Of a DNA stretch of 64,000 bases, positions 17,101 through 24,093 are shown piece after piece (within the stretch, counting starts at the first letter, position 1; the number at the start of each line of letters is the position of its first letter). Source of the DNA: Acidobacteriota bacterium (lineage in GTDB: Bacteria; Acidobacteriota; Blastocatellia; Pyrinomonadales; Pyrinomonadaceae); NCBI GenBank assembly GCA_029781855.1, contig JAKOVX010000128.1, positions 16,706 to 80,705 of the forward strand, in the 5' to 3' direction. The notes under the pieces were generated by a model. The model did not search any database. It was not told the DNA's origin and saw nothing but the letters and a program-made list of their open reading frames with translations. The position numbers and the translations under genes are program-made.

Positions 17101-18194
17101 CCGCCGGCGGCTCATTCGTGAGCGGCGGATACAACGCGACGATCAGCTCAAACTTCTCGAGCCCGATCGCCGGACGTCAGGCATGGTCCGGAACTTCCGC
17201 TGGCGGATACATTGACACCGTTGTCAATCTTCCGGCAAGTGCTAACGGTAACTCTGTTACATTCCGCTGGAGAATGGCTTCGGACAGTTCGGTCTCCTCG
17301 ACCGGCGTCAATGTTGATGACGTGCAGATCGTCAGCAGCTTCACTTGTGCTCCGGTCACTTCGGCTAAGGCACCGTTTGACTTCGATGGCGACAATAAGA
17401 CCGATCTTTCGATCTTCCGTCCATCAGTCGGACAATGGTGGTATCAGAGAAGCAGTGACAACGTAGTGCCTGCGTTCACATTCGGAAACAACACTGACAA
17501 GATCGTACCAGCTGATTTCACTGGCGATGGCAAGGCGGACGTTGCGTTCTTCAGGCCGTCGACTGGTTTCTGGTATGTGCTGAGGAGCGAAGACAGCACG
17601 TTCTACGGGTTCCCATTCGGAACAACTGGCGATGTTCCCGCACCGGCAGACTATGACGGTGACGGAAAGGCCGATGCTGCCGTGTTCAGGCCGTCAGACT
17701 CGACCTGGTACATCAGTAAATCCAGCGGTGGAACGACTATCACGCCGTTTGGTACTGCTGGCGATGTTCCGGTCGCGGCTGACTACGATGGCGACGGCAA
17801 AGCTGACGTCGCGATCTACAGGCCGAGCCTTGGCCAGTGGTGGATCCAGCGGAGCACGGCCGGTTTGACCGCTTTCGCGTTCGGCAGCAGTACCGACAAG
17901 ACCGTTGTGGGCGACTACACCGGCGACGGTAAGGCGGATGTTGCTCTATTCCGTCCGTCGACGGGCCAGTGGTTCGTGCTGAGAAGCGAGGACAATTCGT
18001 TCTTCGGCTTCACGTTCGGTACAGTCGGCGATGTTCCCGCACCGGGCGATTACGATGGAGACGGGAAGACGGATGCTGGCATATTCAGGCCGTCGAGTTC
18101 AACGTGGTACGTCAATAAGTCGACGGGCGGAACGCTTATACAGGCGTTCGGCACAGCCGGCGACGTCGCGGTCCCGAATGCATACGTTCGCTAA
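14115..18194 (+). CDS. M36 (fungalysin) metalloprotease with C-terminal six-repeat propeller, copy 2
   Basis: Tandem paralogue of the preceding gene, 1359 residues with the same domain order. These are an N-terminal hydrophobic segment (about 12-36), a propeptide with blocks shared almost word for word with copy 1 (for example IPVFRGEVKAGFT), the M36 catalytic domain with HEHTH at 552-556 and GMGEGWSDLY downstream, a choice-of-anchor-like middle region, and six propeller repeats from residue 1088. AGGAGGG at about 14100-14106 gives a strong ribosome binding site for the ATG at 14115. Copy 2 has an extra CC-containing insert (YKCCGA) in the catalytic domain and a GCSGS loop, which copy 1 lacks. 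It is a secreted protease by family knowledge; the division of labour with copy 1 is unknown. Confidence 0.94.
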   Translation: MLRRFRGETRWSLLATIFVLGLVTALTILPGQFKSEAGSKKGLFPRTVSNDPALPYFDIRENQTKATADTLAEFRQRLGKTGAMVDDIRGGFERGESDLRSRIPTLKVEYNGDIRIPEVIGPDVLRGRAFLTGPSGRAGDKRAGILLNFLKENTNLIGATDDQINGLKVAADYTNPDGNLSFVELNQEINGIPVFRGEVKAGFTRNGEMIRVINNFAPGLDYSSLSTEFGDPVRALKIAAGNINYQLKDTDTVPNAAASTDQKIRFGAGGDFDHTAERMYFPTEPGVAVAAWRILIWEPVNAYYVIVDADTGTVLWRKNITNDQTQSATYNVYSATTNLGKALDSPSPYSPGPTDPTGSPQATAVGRTNVTLIGNEGALSFNNLGWITDGTNGTDGWTDGNAVQAGLDIDGTNGVDAPQNGTGRVFNFSYTPSFVTGGAPPPTGTEGGDPLTGAAYRSGIVTNLFYLNNRYHDVLYQVGFTEAARNFQNDNFGRGGVAADRVSAEAQDSSGTNNANFATPADGGRGRMQMYVFTNGTAPARDGSLDSNVVWHEHTHGTSNRLIGNGSGLGTTQAGGMGEGWSDLYAFLLGSKTTDPVNALYSTGGYVTYKCCGATTFTGNYYYGIRRFPYAPKSFTGGPGNKPHNPLTFADIDSAQLNASDGAFPCSTLIGCSGSATEVHNEGEIWAVTGVEVWARFVTRLGHDPGTLKTLQIYTDGMKLSPLSPTFLQERDSVLAAAQASAVAPDAGADVADVWYGFAQRGMGFTAANPSGNTVVESFDLPNAVLGSPFTVSDSTGNNNGVPEPGEHVLLNVPVTNNTGNTVNNVTVTVDGGAPVNYGSIANAATVSQAIPYTISAAAPCGSSVSVSIVVSSALGSQNPALRTFVLGSANGVVQNFDGVTAPALPAGWTTTQDSGTTITWTTTTTGPNSAPNSAFANDPSTVNMSSLVSPAVPISSAAAQLKFRNKYITESTFDGMVLEISNPAVNSGAFQDIITAGGSFVSGGYNATISSNFSSPIAGRQAWSGTSAGGYIDTVVNLPASANGNSVTFRWRMASDSSVSSTGVNVDDVQIVSSFTCAPVTSAKAPFDFDGDNKTDLSIFRPSVGQWWYQRSSDNVVPAFTFGNNTDKIVPADFTGDGKADVAFFRPSTGFWYVLRSEDSTFYGFPFGTTGDVPAPADYDGDGKADAAVFRPSDSTWYISKSSGGTTITPFGTAGDVPVAADYDGDGKADVAIYRPSLGQWWIQRSTAGLTAFAFGSSTDKTVVGDYTGDGKADVALFRPSTGQWFVLRSEDNSFFGFTFGTVGDVPAPGDYDGDGKTDAGIFRPSSSTWYVNKSTGGTLIQAFGTAGDVAVPNAYVR
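17376..18191 (+). repeat. Six FG-GAP/VCBS-like repeats encoded in M36 copy 2
   Basis: Six units of about 45 codons have the same calcium loops and the same two-times-three arrangement as copy 1: units 1 and 4 carry QWW and TDK, units 2 and 5 carry VLRSED, and units 3 and 6 carry STWY and the K/S-GGT turn. The array ends in AVPNAYVR, nearly the same end as copy 1. Confidence 0.85.
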
Positions 18195-18199
18195 TTAGC

Positions 18200-18227
18200 C
18201 GGGCCGGAAGCTAAAACTTCCGGCCCG
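18200..18227 (+). terminator. Hairpin after M36 copy 2
   Basis: GGGCCGGAAG (18201-18210) pairs perfectly with CTTCCGGCCC (18217-18226) around a 6-base loop, extended by one C-G pair at 18200/18227. It directly follows the stop and lacks a T run. It is homologous to the hairpin behind copy 1. Confidence 0.65.
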
Positions 18228-18310
18228 CATTCAAAAACATGACTGAACGGCTTGTCGCTCGATACCGAACGGCAGACCGGGTACTCGATAAGGTTAATAA
18301 CCTGACTCGC

Positions 18311-18342
18311 ATCGGCCGGCACTTTCCGGCCGATATTTTTTT
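18311..18342 (+). terminator. Strong intrinsic terminator in the gap after M36 copy 2
   Basis: ATCGGCCGG (18311-18319) pairs perfectly with CCGGCCGAT (18326-18334) over a 6-base loop, followed by A and seven T (18336-18342). It separates the protease transcript from the next gene, whose possible promoter begins 54 bases downstream. Confidence 0.85.
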
Positions 18343-18395
18343 GCCCGATCATAGGATCGCAATCACCGAAATCGAGCATTTTGGATGAGTGTTTG

Positions 18396-18425
18396 TTGAC
18401 ACGGTTGCCCTCCAACGCATATTTT
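18396..18425 (+). promoter_or_regulatory. Possible sigma-70-type promoter for the choice-of-anchor V gene
   Basis: A perfect TTGACA (18396-18401), an 18-base spacer and TATTTT (18420-18425) lie 83 bases before the ATG at 18508 and downstream of the strong terminator. The position supports an independent transcript. Confidence 0.5.
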
Positions 18426-18507
18426 TTAGTGAGACACGTTTTATCAACTTTCCGGTAGTCACGATCGTCAAACAAAGGTTCGACTTAATTATCCTGGGGT
18501 TTCGACA

Positions 18508-19959
18508 ATGAAAATCGCTTACAGTAGAATTGTATTCGTCAAATTATCGGTGCTTGGCACCGCTGTGTTGATCGCGGTGTTAGGGATCAGCGGTTATTTC
18601 GGCAGCGGTTCGATGGCATCGGCCGCGTCGTCCGGGCCGTCGGCTTCGCACACAAATGCTCCGGGTGAGGATAATTGCACCGCCTGTCATACCTCGTATC
18701 CGGTCAATTCCGGTGAAGGGAGCGTCGCAATAGGCGGCGTCCCTCACAACTATCTGCCAAATAAGCCGGTCACAATAACGGTAACCACTGCTGATCCGGG
18801 TCCGAGCGCATCGATTTTTGGATTTCAGCTGACCGCCATCGACAGCCAAGGCAGAAAGGCAGGGACGTTCTCGCTGCCGGTTCAGAACCCCGCAAAAACA
18901 CAGATCATTAACGGGATCGTTGGCGGAAATCAAAGAGAATACGTCGAACATACGATAGACGGGTTATTTACGACCGGAGTCTTCGGCTCGAATACCTGGA
19001 CGTTTACCTGGACAGCACCCCCGCGGATGGTCGGAAAGATCGATTTTCACGCCTCGGGCAACGGGGCTAATGGCGATGGGACAAACAGCGGCGATTATAT
19101 CTATACGACGACCCAGCCGTCCCTTGCCGGATCGGCGATCGCCAATTTTGACGGCGATACAAAGAGCGAATTTTCGGTATACCGGCCGTCGACAGGTGTT
19201 TGGTACAGCTTGAACAGTTCAGATGGCGGATTTGTCGCGACGCAATTCGGCCTGAATGGCGACATTATCGTGCCCGGCGACTACGACGGCGACGGAAAGA
19301 CTGACAATGCTGTCTACCGGCCTTCAACCGGCGTCTGGTATCTCCTGCAGAGCTCGGCGGGCTTTGCCGCGACAGCGTTCGGAACTGCCGGAGATATCCC
19401 CGCACAGGGAGATTATGACGGTGACGGAAAAACCGACATCGCGGTATATAGGCCGTCGACGGGCGTCTGGTATCTCTTGCAGTCGTCAGCTGGCTTTCAG
19501 GCTATCCAATTCGGCTTGAGTGAAGACAAACCGGTACCCGGCGATTATGACGCGGACGGGAAGACCGACATTGCTGTTTTTCGACCTTCGACGGGCGTCT
19601 GGTACGAATTACGAAGTAGTGTTGGCTTTGCTGCTTTTCTTTTCGGCCTCCCGGAGGACAAACCCGCAGAAGGCGATTATGACGGTGACGGGCAAACGGA
19701 CATTGCCGTTTACAGGCCGTCGACCGGAGCGTGGTACGAACTGAACTCAACGACAGGTTTTTACGCCACGGTATTCGGGCTCCCGACCGACATTCCGTCG
19801 CCCGGCGATTTCGATGGTGACGGAAAGAGTGATATTGGCGTGTTTAGGCCAAGCAACGGAAATTGGTTCGTACTACGATCTTCTGATCAAACGGTCCTTT
19901 ACGGAACGTTTGGCACCAATGGCGACGTGCCGGTTCCTTCCGGCTACATTGCGAGATAA
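18508..19959 (+). CDS. Exported choice-of-anchor V/Reeler-like protein with CxxCH motif and six-repeat propeller
   Basis: 483-residue exported protein. An N-terminal hydrophobic segment (about 10-38) is followed by a single haem-c-type motif CTACH at residues 57-61. A beta-sandwich of the Reeler or choice-of-anchor V type (about 75-200) comes next, with PNKPVTITV, FGFQLTAID and a WTFTWTAP strand. Residues 212-483 are six propeller repeats of the same kind as in the two proteases upstream. The pairing of CxxCH with this sandwich is known in Bacteroidetes and Acidobacteria proteins; whether haem is attached is not shown. There is no cytochrome maturation gene nearby. The shared C-terminus with the proteases suggests a common surface location or export route, which is inference. 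Confidence 0.85.
   Translation: MKIAYSRIVFVKLSVLGTAVLIAVLGISGYFGSGSMASAASSGPSASHTNAPGEDNCTACHTSYPVNSGEGSVAIGGVPHNYLPNKPVTITVTTADPGPSASIFGFQLTAIDSQGRKAGTFSLPVQNPAKTQIINGIVGGNQREYVEHTIDGLFTTGVFGSNTWTFTWTAPPRMVGKIDFHASGNGANGDGTNSGDYIYTTTQPSLAGSAIANFDGDTKSEFSVYRPSTGVWYSLNSSDGGFVATQFGLNGDIIVPGDYDGDGKTDNAVYRPSTGVWYLLQSSAGFAATAFGTAGDIPAQGDYDGDGKTDIAVYRPSTGVWYLLQSSAGFQAIQFGLSEDKPVPGDYDADGKTDIAVFRPSTGVWYELRSSVGFAAFLFGLPEDKPAEGDYDGDGQTDIAVYRPSTGAWYELNSTTGFYATVFGLPTDIPSPGDFDGDGKSDIGVFRPSNGNWFVLRSSDQTVLYGTFGTNGDVPVPSGYIAR
19141..19956 (+). repeat. Six FG-GAP/VCBS-like repeats encoded in the choice-of-anchor V gene
   Basis: Six units of about 45 codons have D-x-D-G-D-x-K/Q loops and RPSTGVWY strands. Here the units are more uniform (units 2 and 3 nearly identical) and lack the two-times-three pattern of the proteases. 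The array ends in PVPSGYIAR, similar to the protease ends. Confidence 0.85.
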
Positions 19960-19989
19960 TCGCCAACTACCCAGCTACACAACTGAAAG

Positions 19990-20018
19990 GAGCCCGTCAG
20001 CATTACACTGACGGGCTC
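19990..20018. terminator. Hairpin between convergent genes (possibly bidirectional)
   Basis: GAGCCCGTCAG (19990-20000) pairs perfectly with CTGACGGGCTC (20008-20018) around a 7-base loop, in the gap between the choice-of-anchor V gene (+) and pilQ (-). There is no clear T run on either side, so factor-dependent termination or RNA protection is also possible. Confidence 0.65.
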
Positions 20019-20050
20019 GAAACGGAGGAAACAAGTCTCGTGCGGAAAGG

Positions 20051-21739
20051 TTACGGCTTGGTTGCCGCCGCAGGTGCTGCCGCGGGTCGCGTCATAGCCG
20101 GACCCTCGAGAACCACGGGCTGCTGCGGAGTTTCACCGTTCGGCGTCGGCGTCGAATTTGACGGCGGGTTGCCTAGCGGTACCGGCTGGAAGATCGATGC
20201 CGGTTTCGGTCCCGCGCCATCCTGGACCGGAGCATTGTAGTCAGGACGGCTGATACGCGGAGTGATAAAGAATAGTATCTCGTTCGTATTACGCTGAACG
20301 CCTTTACGTTTGAACAGGTTGCCGAAGATCGGGATACGCGACAGTCCCGGTGTACGGTCCTGAGAGTTGCGTTCGTCATCGAACAACACACCACCGACAA
20401 CCGTTGTACCGCCATCGGGAACGGTTACCTGTGTCTGCATGCTCTGAGTGTTGATCGTCGGCGTACCACCGCTGACGACAGTCGCCGTCGAAGCGTTCTC
20501 AGCCGTTACGTTGAGAATGACCGTACCGACGTCCGTGATCTGCGGGGTAATTGCGAGACGCAGCGGCACATCGACATAGGTCGTGGTCGCGACGACAGCA
20601 CCACCGGCAGCTGCGCCGGGCTGAATTGTCGTGATCGGGATCTTAGTACCGCTCTTTATCTCTGCCGAACGGTTGTTAAGCGTGGTCACACGCGGTGTGG
20701 CGATGACCTTTGCCTGGCCGGTCTGCTCACCTGCTGAGATAAGCAAGTTGATCTGGGCCGTACCGAAGCGGCCGGTCGTTAGGCCGATCGCGGTGTTGGC
20801 GATCTTCGAGAAAAGGTCGTTGTTGATCGACGGATTAGGGACGTTATCGGAAATCCCTGTAGTCGTGCTGCCACCCGGCAAAGTACCGCCCTGAATACCG
20901 CTGTCACGTTTTCCGGCAAGGAATGCTCCAAGCTGGACACCTACGTCGCGGCTGAAGTTACGCGAAGCAATGACAATGCGGGCTTCGATCTCGACCTGCG
21001 GTTCGGGCTGATCAAGATAGTTGACCAACTGACGGATCGCATCTATGTTCTGTTTGACGTCCGTTATGATAAGCGTGTTGCTGCGGCCATCAACCTCAAC
21101 GGTTCCGCGTCGCGAAAGCCGTTTCTGGACGATACCGAGTATTCCCTGGTCGGCTCCGCCGCCCATCGCACCACCACTGGAAGACGGGCCGCCGCCCGAA
21201 CCGCCCGACGAGGTTCCAGCCGTAAGCTGGCTCGACGAACCGCCGGCACCGGAGAGCGTACCGGAGGCGCGTGCGTAGTTCAGACGAACAAACTCGGTGT
21301 AAAGGGGCGAATTGTCGATCACGCCGTTGCGGACCGATTTTTGAAGCTCCAATTCATCGGCGAGTGCCTTGGAGTCAGCGACTCTAAGAATGTTGCCGTT
21401 GACCTGAATGCCGAGGGACTGTGACAGCAGGACCGAGTCGAGCGCCACGTTCCAAGGAACGTCATTGACCTTGACCGTTACCGGCACCTCTTTCACCGAC
21501 TTGTCGATGATAAAGTTGATACCGTACTGGTCAGTGATGTAGCTGAGAATATCGCGAACGTCAGCGTTGACGACATTCAGATTGATCGGTTCACCGCGAA
21601 ATCCCGGTTCACCATACATTTTCCCCTGTGAGGCAGGCTCCACCTTTTGGGCAAGGGCCGCGATCGCAAAGGTTGCGACGATGAGTAAAACGCTGACAGT
21701 CCGTTTGACCGTTACGTTGATGGAATAAAGAGAGTTCAT
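20051..21739 (-). CDS. pilQ: Type IV pilus secretin PilQ
   Basis: Outer-membrane secretin that forms the pore for the type IV pilus. 562 residues. A signal peptide (about 1-30) precedes an STN/N0 domain (about 45-115, with DVRDILSYIT and FIIDKS). An N1-like region is interrupted by a Gly/Ser-rich linker (about 165-195). The secretin core is recognised by VPDGGTTVVGGVLFDDE and TPGLSRIPIFGNLF, closing with LFFITPRI. The C-terminus is a Pro/Ala/Thr-rich tail of about 60 residues. It has no AMIN domains, which PilQ proteins of proteobacteria carry. It is the last gene of pilM-N-O-P-Q, 121 bases after pilP. Confidence 0.94.
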   Translation of the reverse strand: MNSLYSINVTVKRTVSVLLIVATFAIAALAQKVEPASQGKMYGEPGFRGEPINLNVVNADVRDILSYITDQYGINFIIDKSVKEVPVTVKVNDVPWNVALDSVLLSQSLGIQVNGNILRVADSKALADELELQKSVRNGVIDNSPLYTEFVRLNYARASGTLSGAGGSSSQLTAGTSSGGSGGGPSSSGGAMGGGADQGILGIVQKRLSRRGTVEVDGRSNTLIITDVKQNIDAIRQLVNYLDQPEPQVEIEARIVIASRNFSRDVGVQLGAFLAGKRDSGIQGGTLPGGSTTTGISDNVPNPSINNDLFSKIANTAIGLTTGRFGTAQINLLISAGEQTGQAKVIATPRVTTLNNRSAEIKSGTKIPITTIQPGAAAGGAVVATTTYVDVPLRLAITPQITDVGTVILNVTAENASTATVVSGGTPTINTQSMQTQVTVPDGGTTVVGGVLFDDERNSQDRTPGLSRIPIFGNLFKRKGVQRNTNEILFFITPRISRPDYNAPVQDGAGPKPASIFQPVPLGNPPSNSTPTPNGETPQQPVVLEGPAMTRPAAAPAAATKP

Positions 21740-21860
21740 GTTTCCTCCGTAGAAGCTACCCGATCGATGTGCTCATCGGGCCGTTTGCGAAAATTTACAA
21801 AATGTGGAGGCGAAGCAATGCTGTGTGGTACGGCACTACCCACGCCTTGCGAAGAATTTG

Positions 21861-22589
21861 TTAACCGTTCTTGGCGACCTTGACGGTTTTCTTACCCCTC
21901 TTTCCTTTGCCTTTTTCGGGCTCGGGCTGCTGGCGATTCATTTCATCCAAAGGTGAGATAACCTGGACCGGTGCGACCGGAGTTCCGGGCTCGGTCGTGC
22001 TCGCAGTCTGGACAGGCTTGTCCGAAGCGGCCTGGGCGGGGGCCGTACCTTCGATCTGGGCCTTCATGCTGAACTGCTGAAGCGGCTTGTTCTCGACAGA
22101 CGCGACGAACTTATTAGGTCCGGTCTTCGTGACCTTGCGGAAAACGAGTTTATTCTCTTCAACCGCTACGAGTTGGCCGTCGAAGAACTTCTCGCCCGGA
22201 TAGATCGTGTATGCGAGCTTGATCGGCGTCGCCTCGACCATCGCGGCCCAGCCGCGCGGCGTCTTGAAGATACCCGTGACCGACATTTCGCTCAGGGTCA
22301 GGACGCTGGTCACCTTCGGAAGGGGCTGTCCGTTGGCTGCGGCGGCCGCTCGCTGACGCTTGTAATATTCAATGCGTGCCTCGATCGACGGCGGGCCGTA
22401 ATTGACCGGGACCGAAGGGCCGCCCTTACCGGATTTACCGGTGGTGGGCGTCTTCGTCTTCATATAACCCGGCTTTGCAAACGGATCACGCTGAGCCTTG
22501 GCTTCGCTGAATTGTCCGGCGAAGAGAAGTGCTGCGGCGGCTGCCGTTCCGATGCCGATAAATCGTAGGGTTTTCGATAGGTTCATCAT
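21861..22589 (-). CDS. pilP: PilP-like periplasmic pilus alignment protein
   Basis: 242-residue exported protein between pilO and pilQ, the normal place of PilP, which links the inner-membrane PilNO complex to the secretin. A signal peptide with an Ala-rich core (about 10-32) is followed by RDPFAKP, the short motif common in PilP N-terminal tails. A low-complexity linker and a small beta domain follow (about 100-180, with VTGIFKTPRGWAAMVEA and YTIYPGEKFFDGQ) that looks like the PilP/GspC HR fold. The tail is Lys/Pro-rich and basic. The assignment rests on position and this domain; overall similarity to classical PilP is low. Confidence 0.75.
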   Translation of the reverse strand: MMNLSKTLRFIGIGTAAAAALLFAGQFSEAKAQRDPFAKPGYMKTKTPTTGKSGKGGPSVPVNYGPPSIEARIEYYKRQRAAAAANGQPLPKVTSVLTLSEMSVTGIFKTPRGWAAMVEATPIKLAYTIYPGEKFFDGQLVAVEENKLVFRKVTKTGPNKFVASVENKPLQQFSMKAQIEGTAPAQAASDKPVQTASTTEPGTPVAPVQVISPLDEMNRQQPEPEKGKGKRGKKTVKVAKNG

Positions 22590-22632
22590 GGCTTTAGTCT
22601 CTCTGAGAACTTGTTATCATTGGGTGGGTCGA

Positions 22633-23310
22633 TTATTTTGCGGCGGGCGCTGCGGGTGGTGCGGCGGCGGGGGCGGCTGGCTGTCCGGCGGCCGGAGCTG
22701 CCGGCTGGCCAGGCTTGGCACCTGCCTTATTGATAGGCTTGCCGTTAAGATCCGTCGGGGCAGCGTAGTACGCCGTTAGAAGAAACTGTGCATGGAGTGT
22801 CTTCTCAGCGGTCTGCTTATCAAGCTGGTTTATCTTGAAGTCGCTGATCGAAACGATTCGCGGCAGTTTCGCCATGCTTTCAAAGAAAGAACGAAGATTG
22901 GTGAAATTGCTGTCCACCTCGATCTCGACCGGCTTGGCCATGATCATATCCTGCTGCGTGTCGTCTCGCGGCGAGAATCGCATCACGATCATCCGGCTGC
23001 TGTTCGCGGTATCCTGCAAACCCTGGAGAACGTTGGTGATCTCACGCTGTTCGGGAAGCAGAACTTTCAGTTCCTCATATTCGGCCGACTTGCTGGTGAA
23101 GAGGGCACGAAACTCGTTGATACGCTGGGTGGCAAGGCGGGCTGTTTCGTTCTTGGCCTGTAACTCGGCGATCTGATCGTTCAGTTTTGCGGTTTCCGCA
23201 CGCGTTTCACTGGTAAAAAAGTACCAAACGCCGGAGTAGACCAGGGCGGCTAGGCAGACCAACAGTGTCAGCTGAAGGTACCACTTGAGGTTTTTGATTT
23301 TGTCTATCAT
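22633..23310 (-). CDS. pilO: Type IV pilus inner-membrane protein PilO
   Basis: 225-residue bitopic protein of the pilus alignment complex. A short cytoplasmic N-terminus is followed by one membrane helix (about 11-31), a coiled coil (about 35-70, with AELQAKNETARLATQ) and a ferredoxin-like periplasmic domain (about 75-180). The C-terminal 40 residues are an Ala/Pro tail of the kind also seen at the ends of PilN and PilQ here. It lies 58 bases after pilN and 43 bases before pilP. Confidence 0.9.
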   Translation of the reverse strand: MIDKIKNLKWYLQLTLLVCLAALVYSGVWYFFTSETRAETAKLNDQIAELQAKNETARLATQRINEFRALFTSKSAEYEELKVLLPEQREITNVLQGLQDTANSSRMIVMRFSPRDDTQQDMIMAKPVEIEVDSNFTNLRSFFESMAKLPRIVSISDFKINQLDKQTAEKTLHAQFLLTAYYAAPTDLNGKPINKAGAKPGQPAAPAAGQPAAPAAAPPAAPAAK

Positions 23311-23368
23311 CTTCTTATCCTTCTTTATCTCGTAAACTTTTGAAGGCGGTGCGGCTTTTAGACGCTAC

Positions 23369-24088
23369 CTAGTTTTTTGCTACCTGAACCGGTTGCGCAG
23401 GAGCAGCTGCCGGGCCCGCTGCTGAAGCTGTAGTCGGAGCGGTGCCCGCGGCTCCCGGAGCCTTGGACGGAGTATAAGCACACTTGATCGTAAAATTCAC
23501 GATCTGAAGCTTTGGCGTCTCGGCACCCGCACTTGTATTGACGGGGGCACTATTGTTGGTCACCTCGGACCTGGACGTTTCAATGTTGAGGTTCGAGAAC
23601 AGGCCATTCGAGAATTCGAGGCTTCGGCCAAACTGGGTGACCTGTGACTCATCCGGGGAGTTGCCCTTGAAGGTCAACTGATCGCCCGTCTGCTCGACGC
23701 TTTCCAGATAAAGTCCGGGGACCATCGTTACTCGCTCACGCATTGCGTCCAGCACCGCACTTGGTCCGGCCTGCGATGAACGCAGCTTCTTGATCGCTTC
23801 GATCCTCGAATCTATGTTCGAGATCTTTTGCTCGAGCTCTTTTTGCTCGTTCAGGACAGTCTCGAGTTCGGCGGCAAGCTGTTTTTGTTCGTCAAGCTTG
23901 TGTCCGGCCTCGGTCTTGGCCATCTGCGAACTGATCACGTCCCAGCCAATGACTGCGACGAGCAATGCCCCGACGACGAGAGACAGAAGCACCATTCGGG
24001 AAACCGGGCTGCCGACCTTTCGATCGACGGCGACAATGGCTCCGCCCTGTCTTTCAGTTACTGAGTTAAGTAGGTTGATCTTGATCAT
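23369..24088 (-). CDS. pilN: Type IV pilus inner-membrane protein PilN
   Basis: 239-residue bitopic partner of PilO and PilM. The start MIKINLL is the conserved cytoplasmic PilN motif that docks into the PilM groove. One membrane helix (about 30-52) is followed by a coiled coil (about 58-95) and a periplasmic ferredoxin-like domain. Unlike typical PilN, the INLL motif is followed by a 15-residue polar linker before the helix, and the C-terminus is Ala/Pro/Thr-rich. It starts 5 bases after pilM ends, so the two are clearly co-translated. Confidence 0.92.
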   Translation of the reverse strand: MIKINLLNSVTERQGGAIVAVDRKVGSPVSRMVLLSLVVGALLVAVIGWDVISSQMAKTEAGHKLDEQKQLAAELETVLNEQKELEQKISNIDSRIEAIKKLRSSQAGPSAVLDAMRERVTMVPGLYLESVEQTGDQLTFKGNSPDESQVTQFGRSLEFSNGLFSNLNIETSRSEVTNNSAPVNTSAGAETPKLQIVNFTIKCAYTPSKAPGAAGTAPTTASAAGPAAAPAQPVQVAKN

Positions 24089-24093
24089 TGCTA

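Noticed and set aside
12889..19956. Repeated DNA in the three propeller regions as a CRISPR or tandem satellite
   Set aside because: The periodicity is about 135-140 bases, stays in frame and encodes conserved calcium loops; it is a protein repeat.
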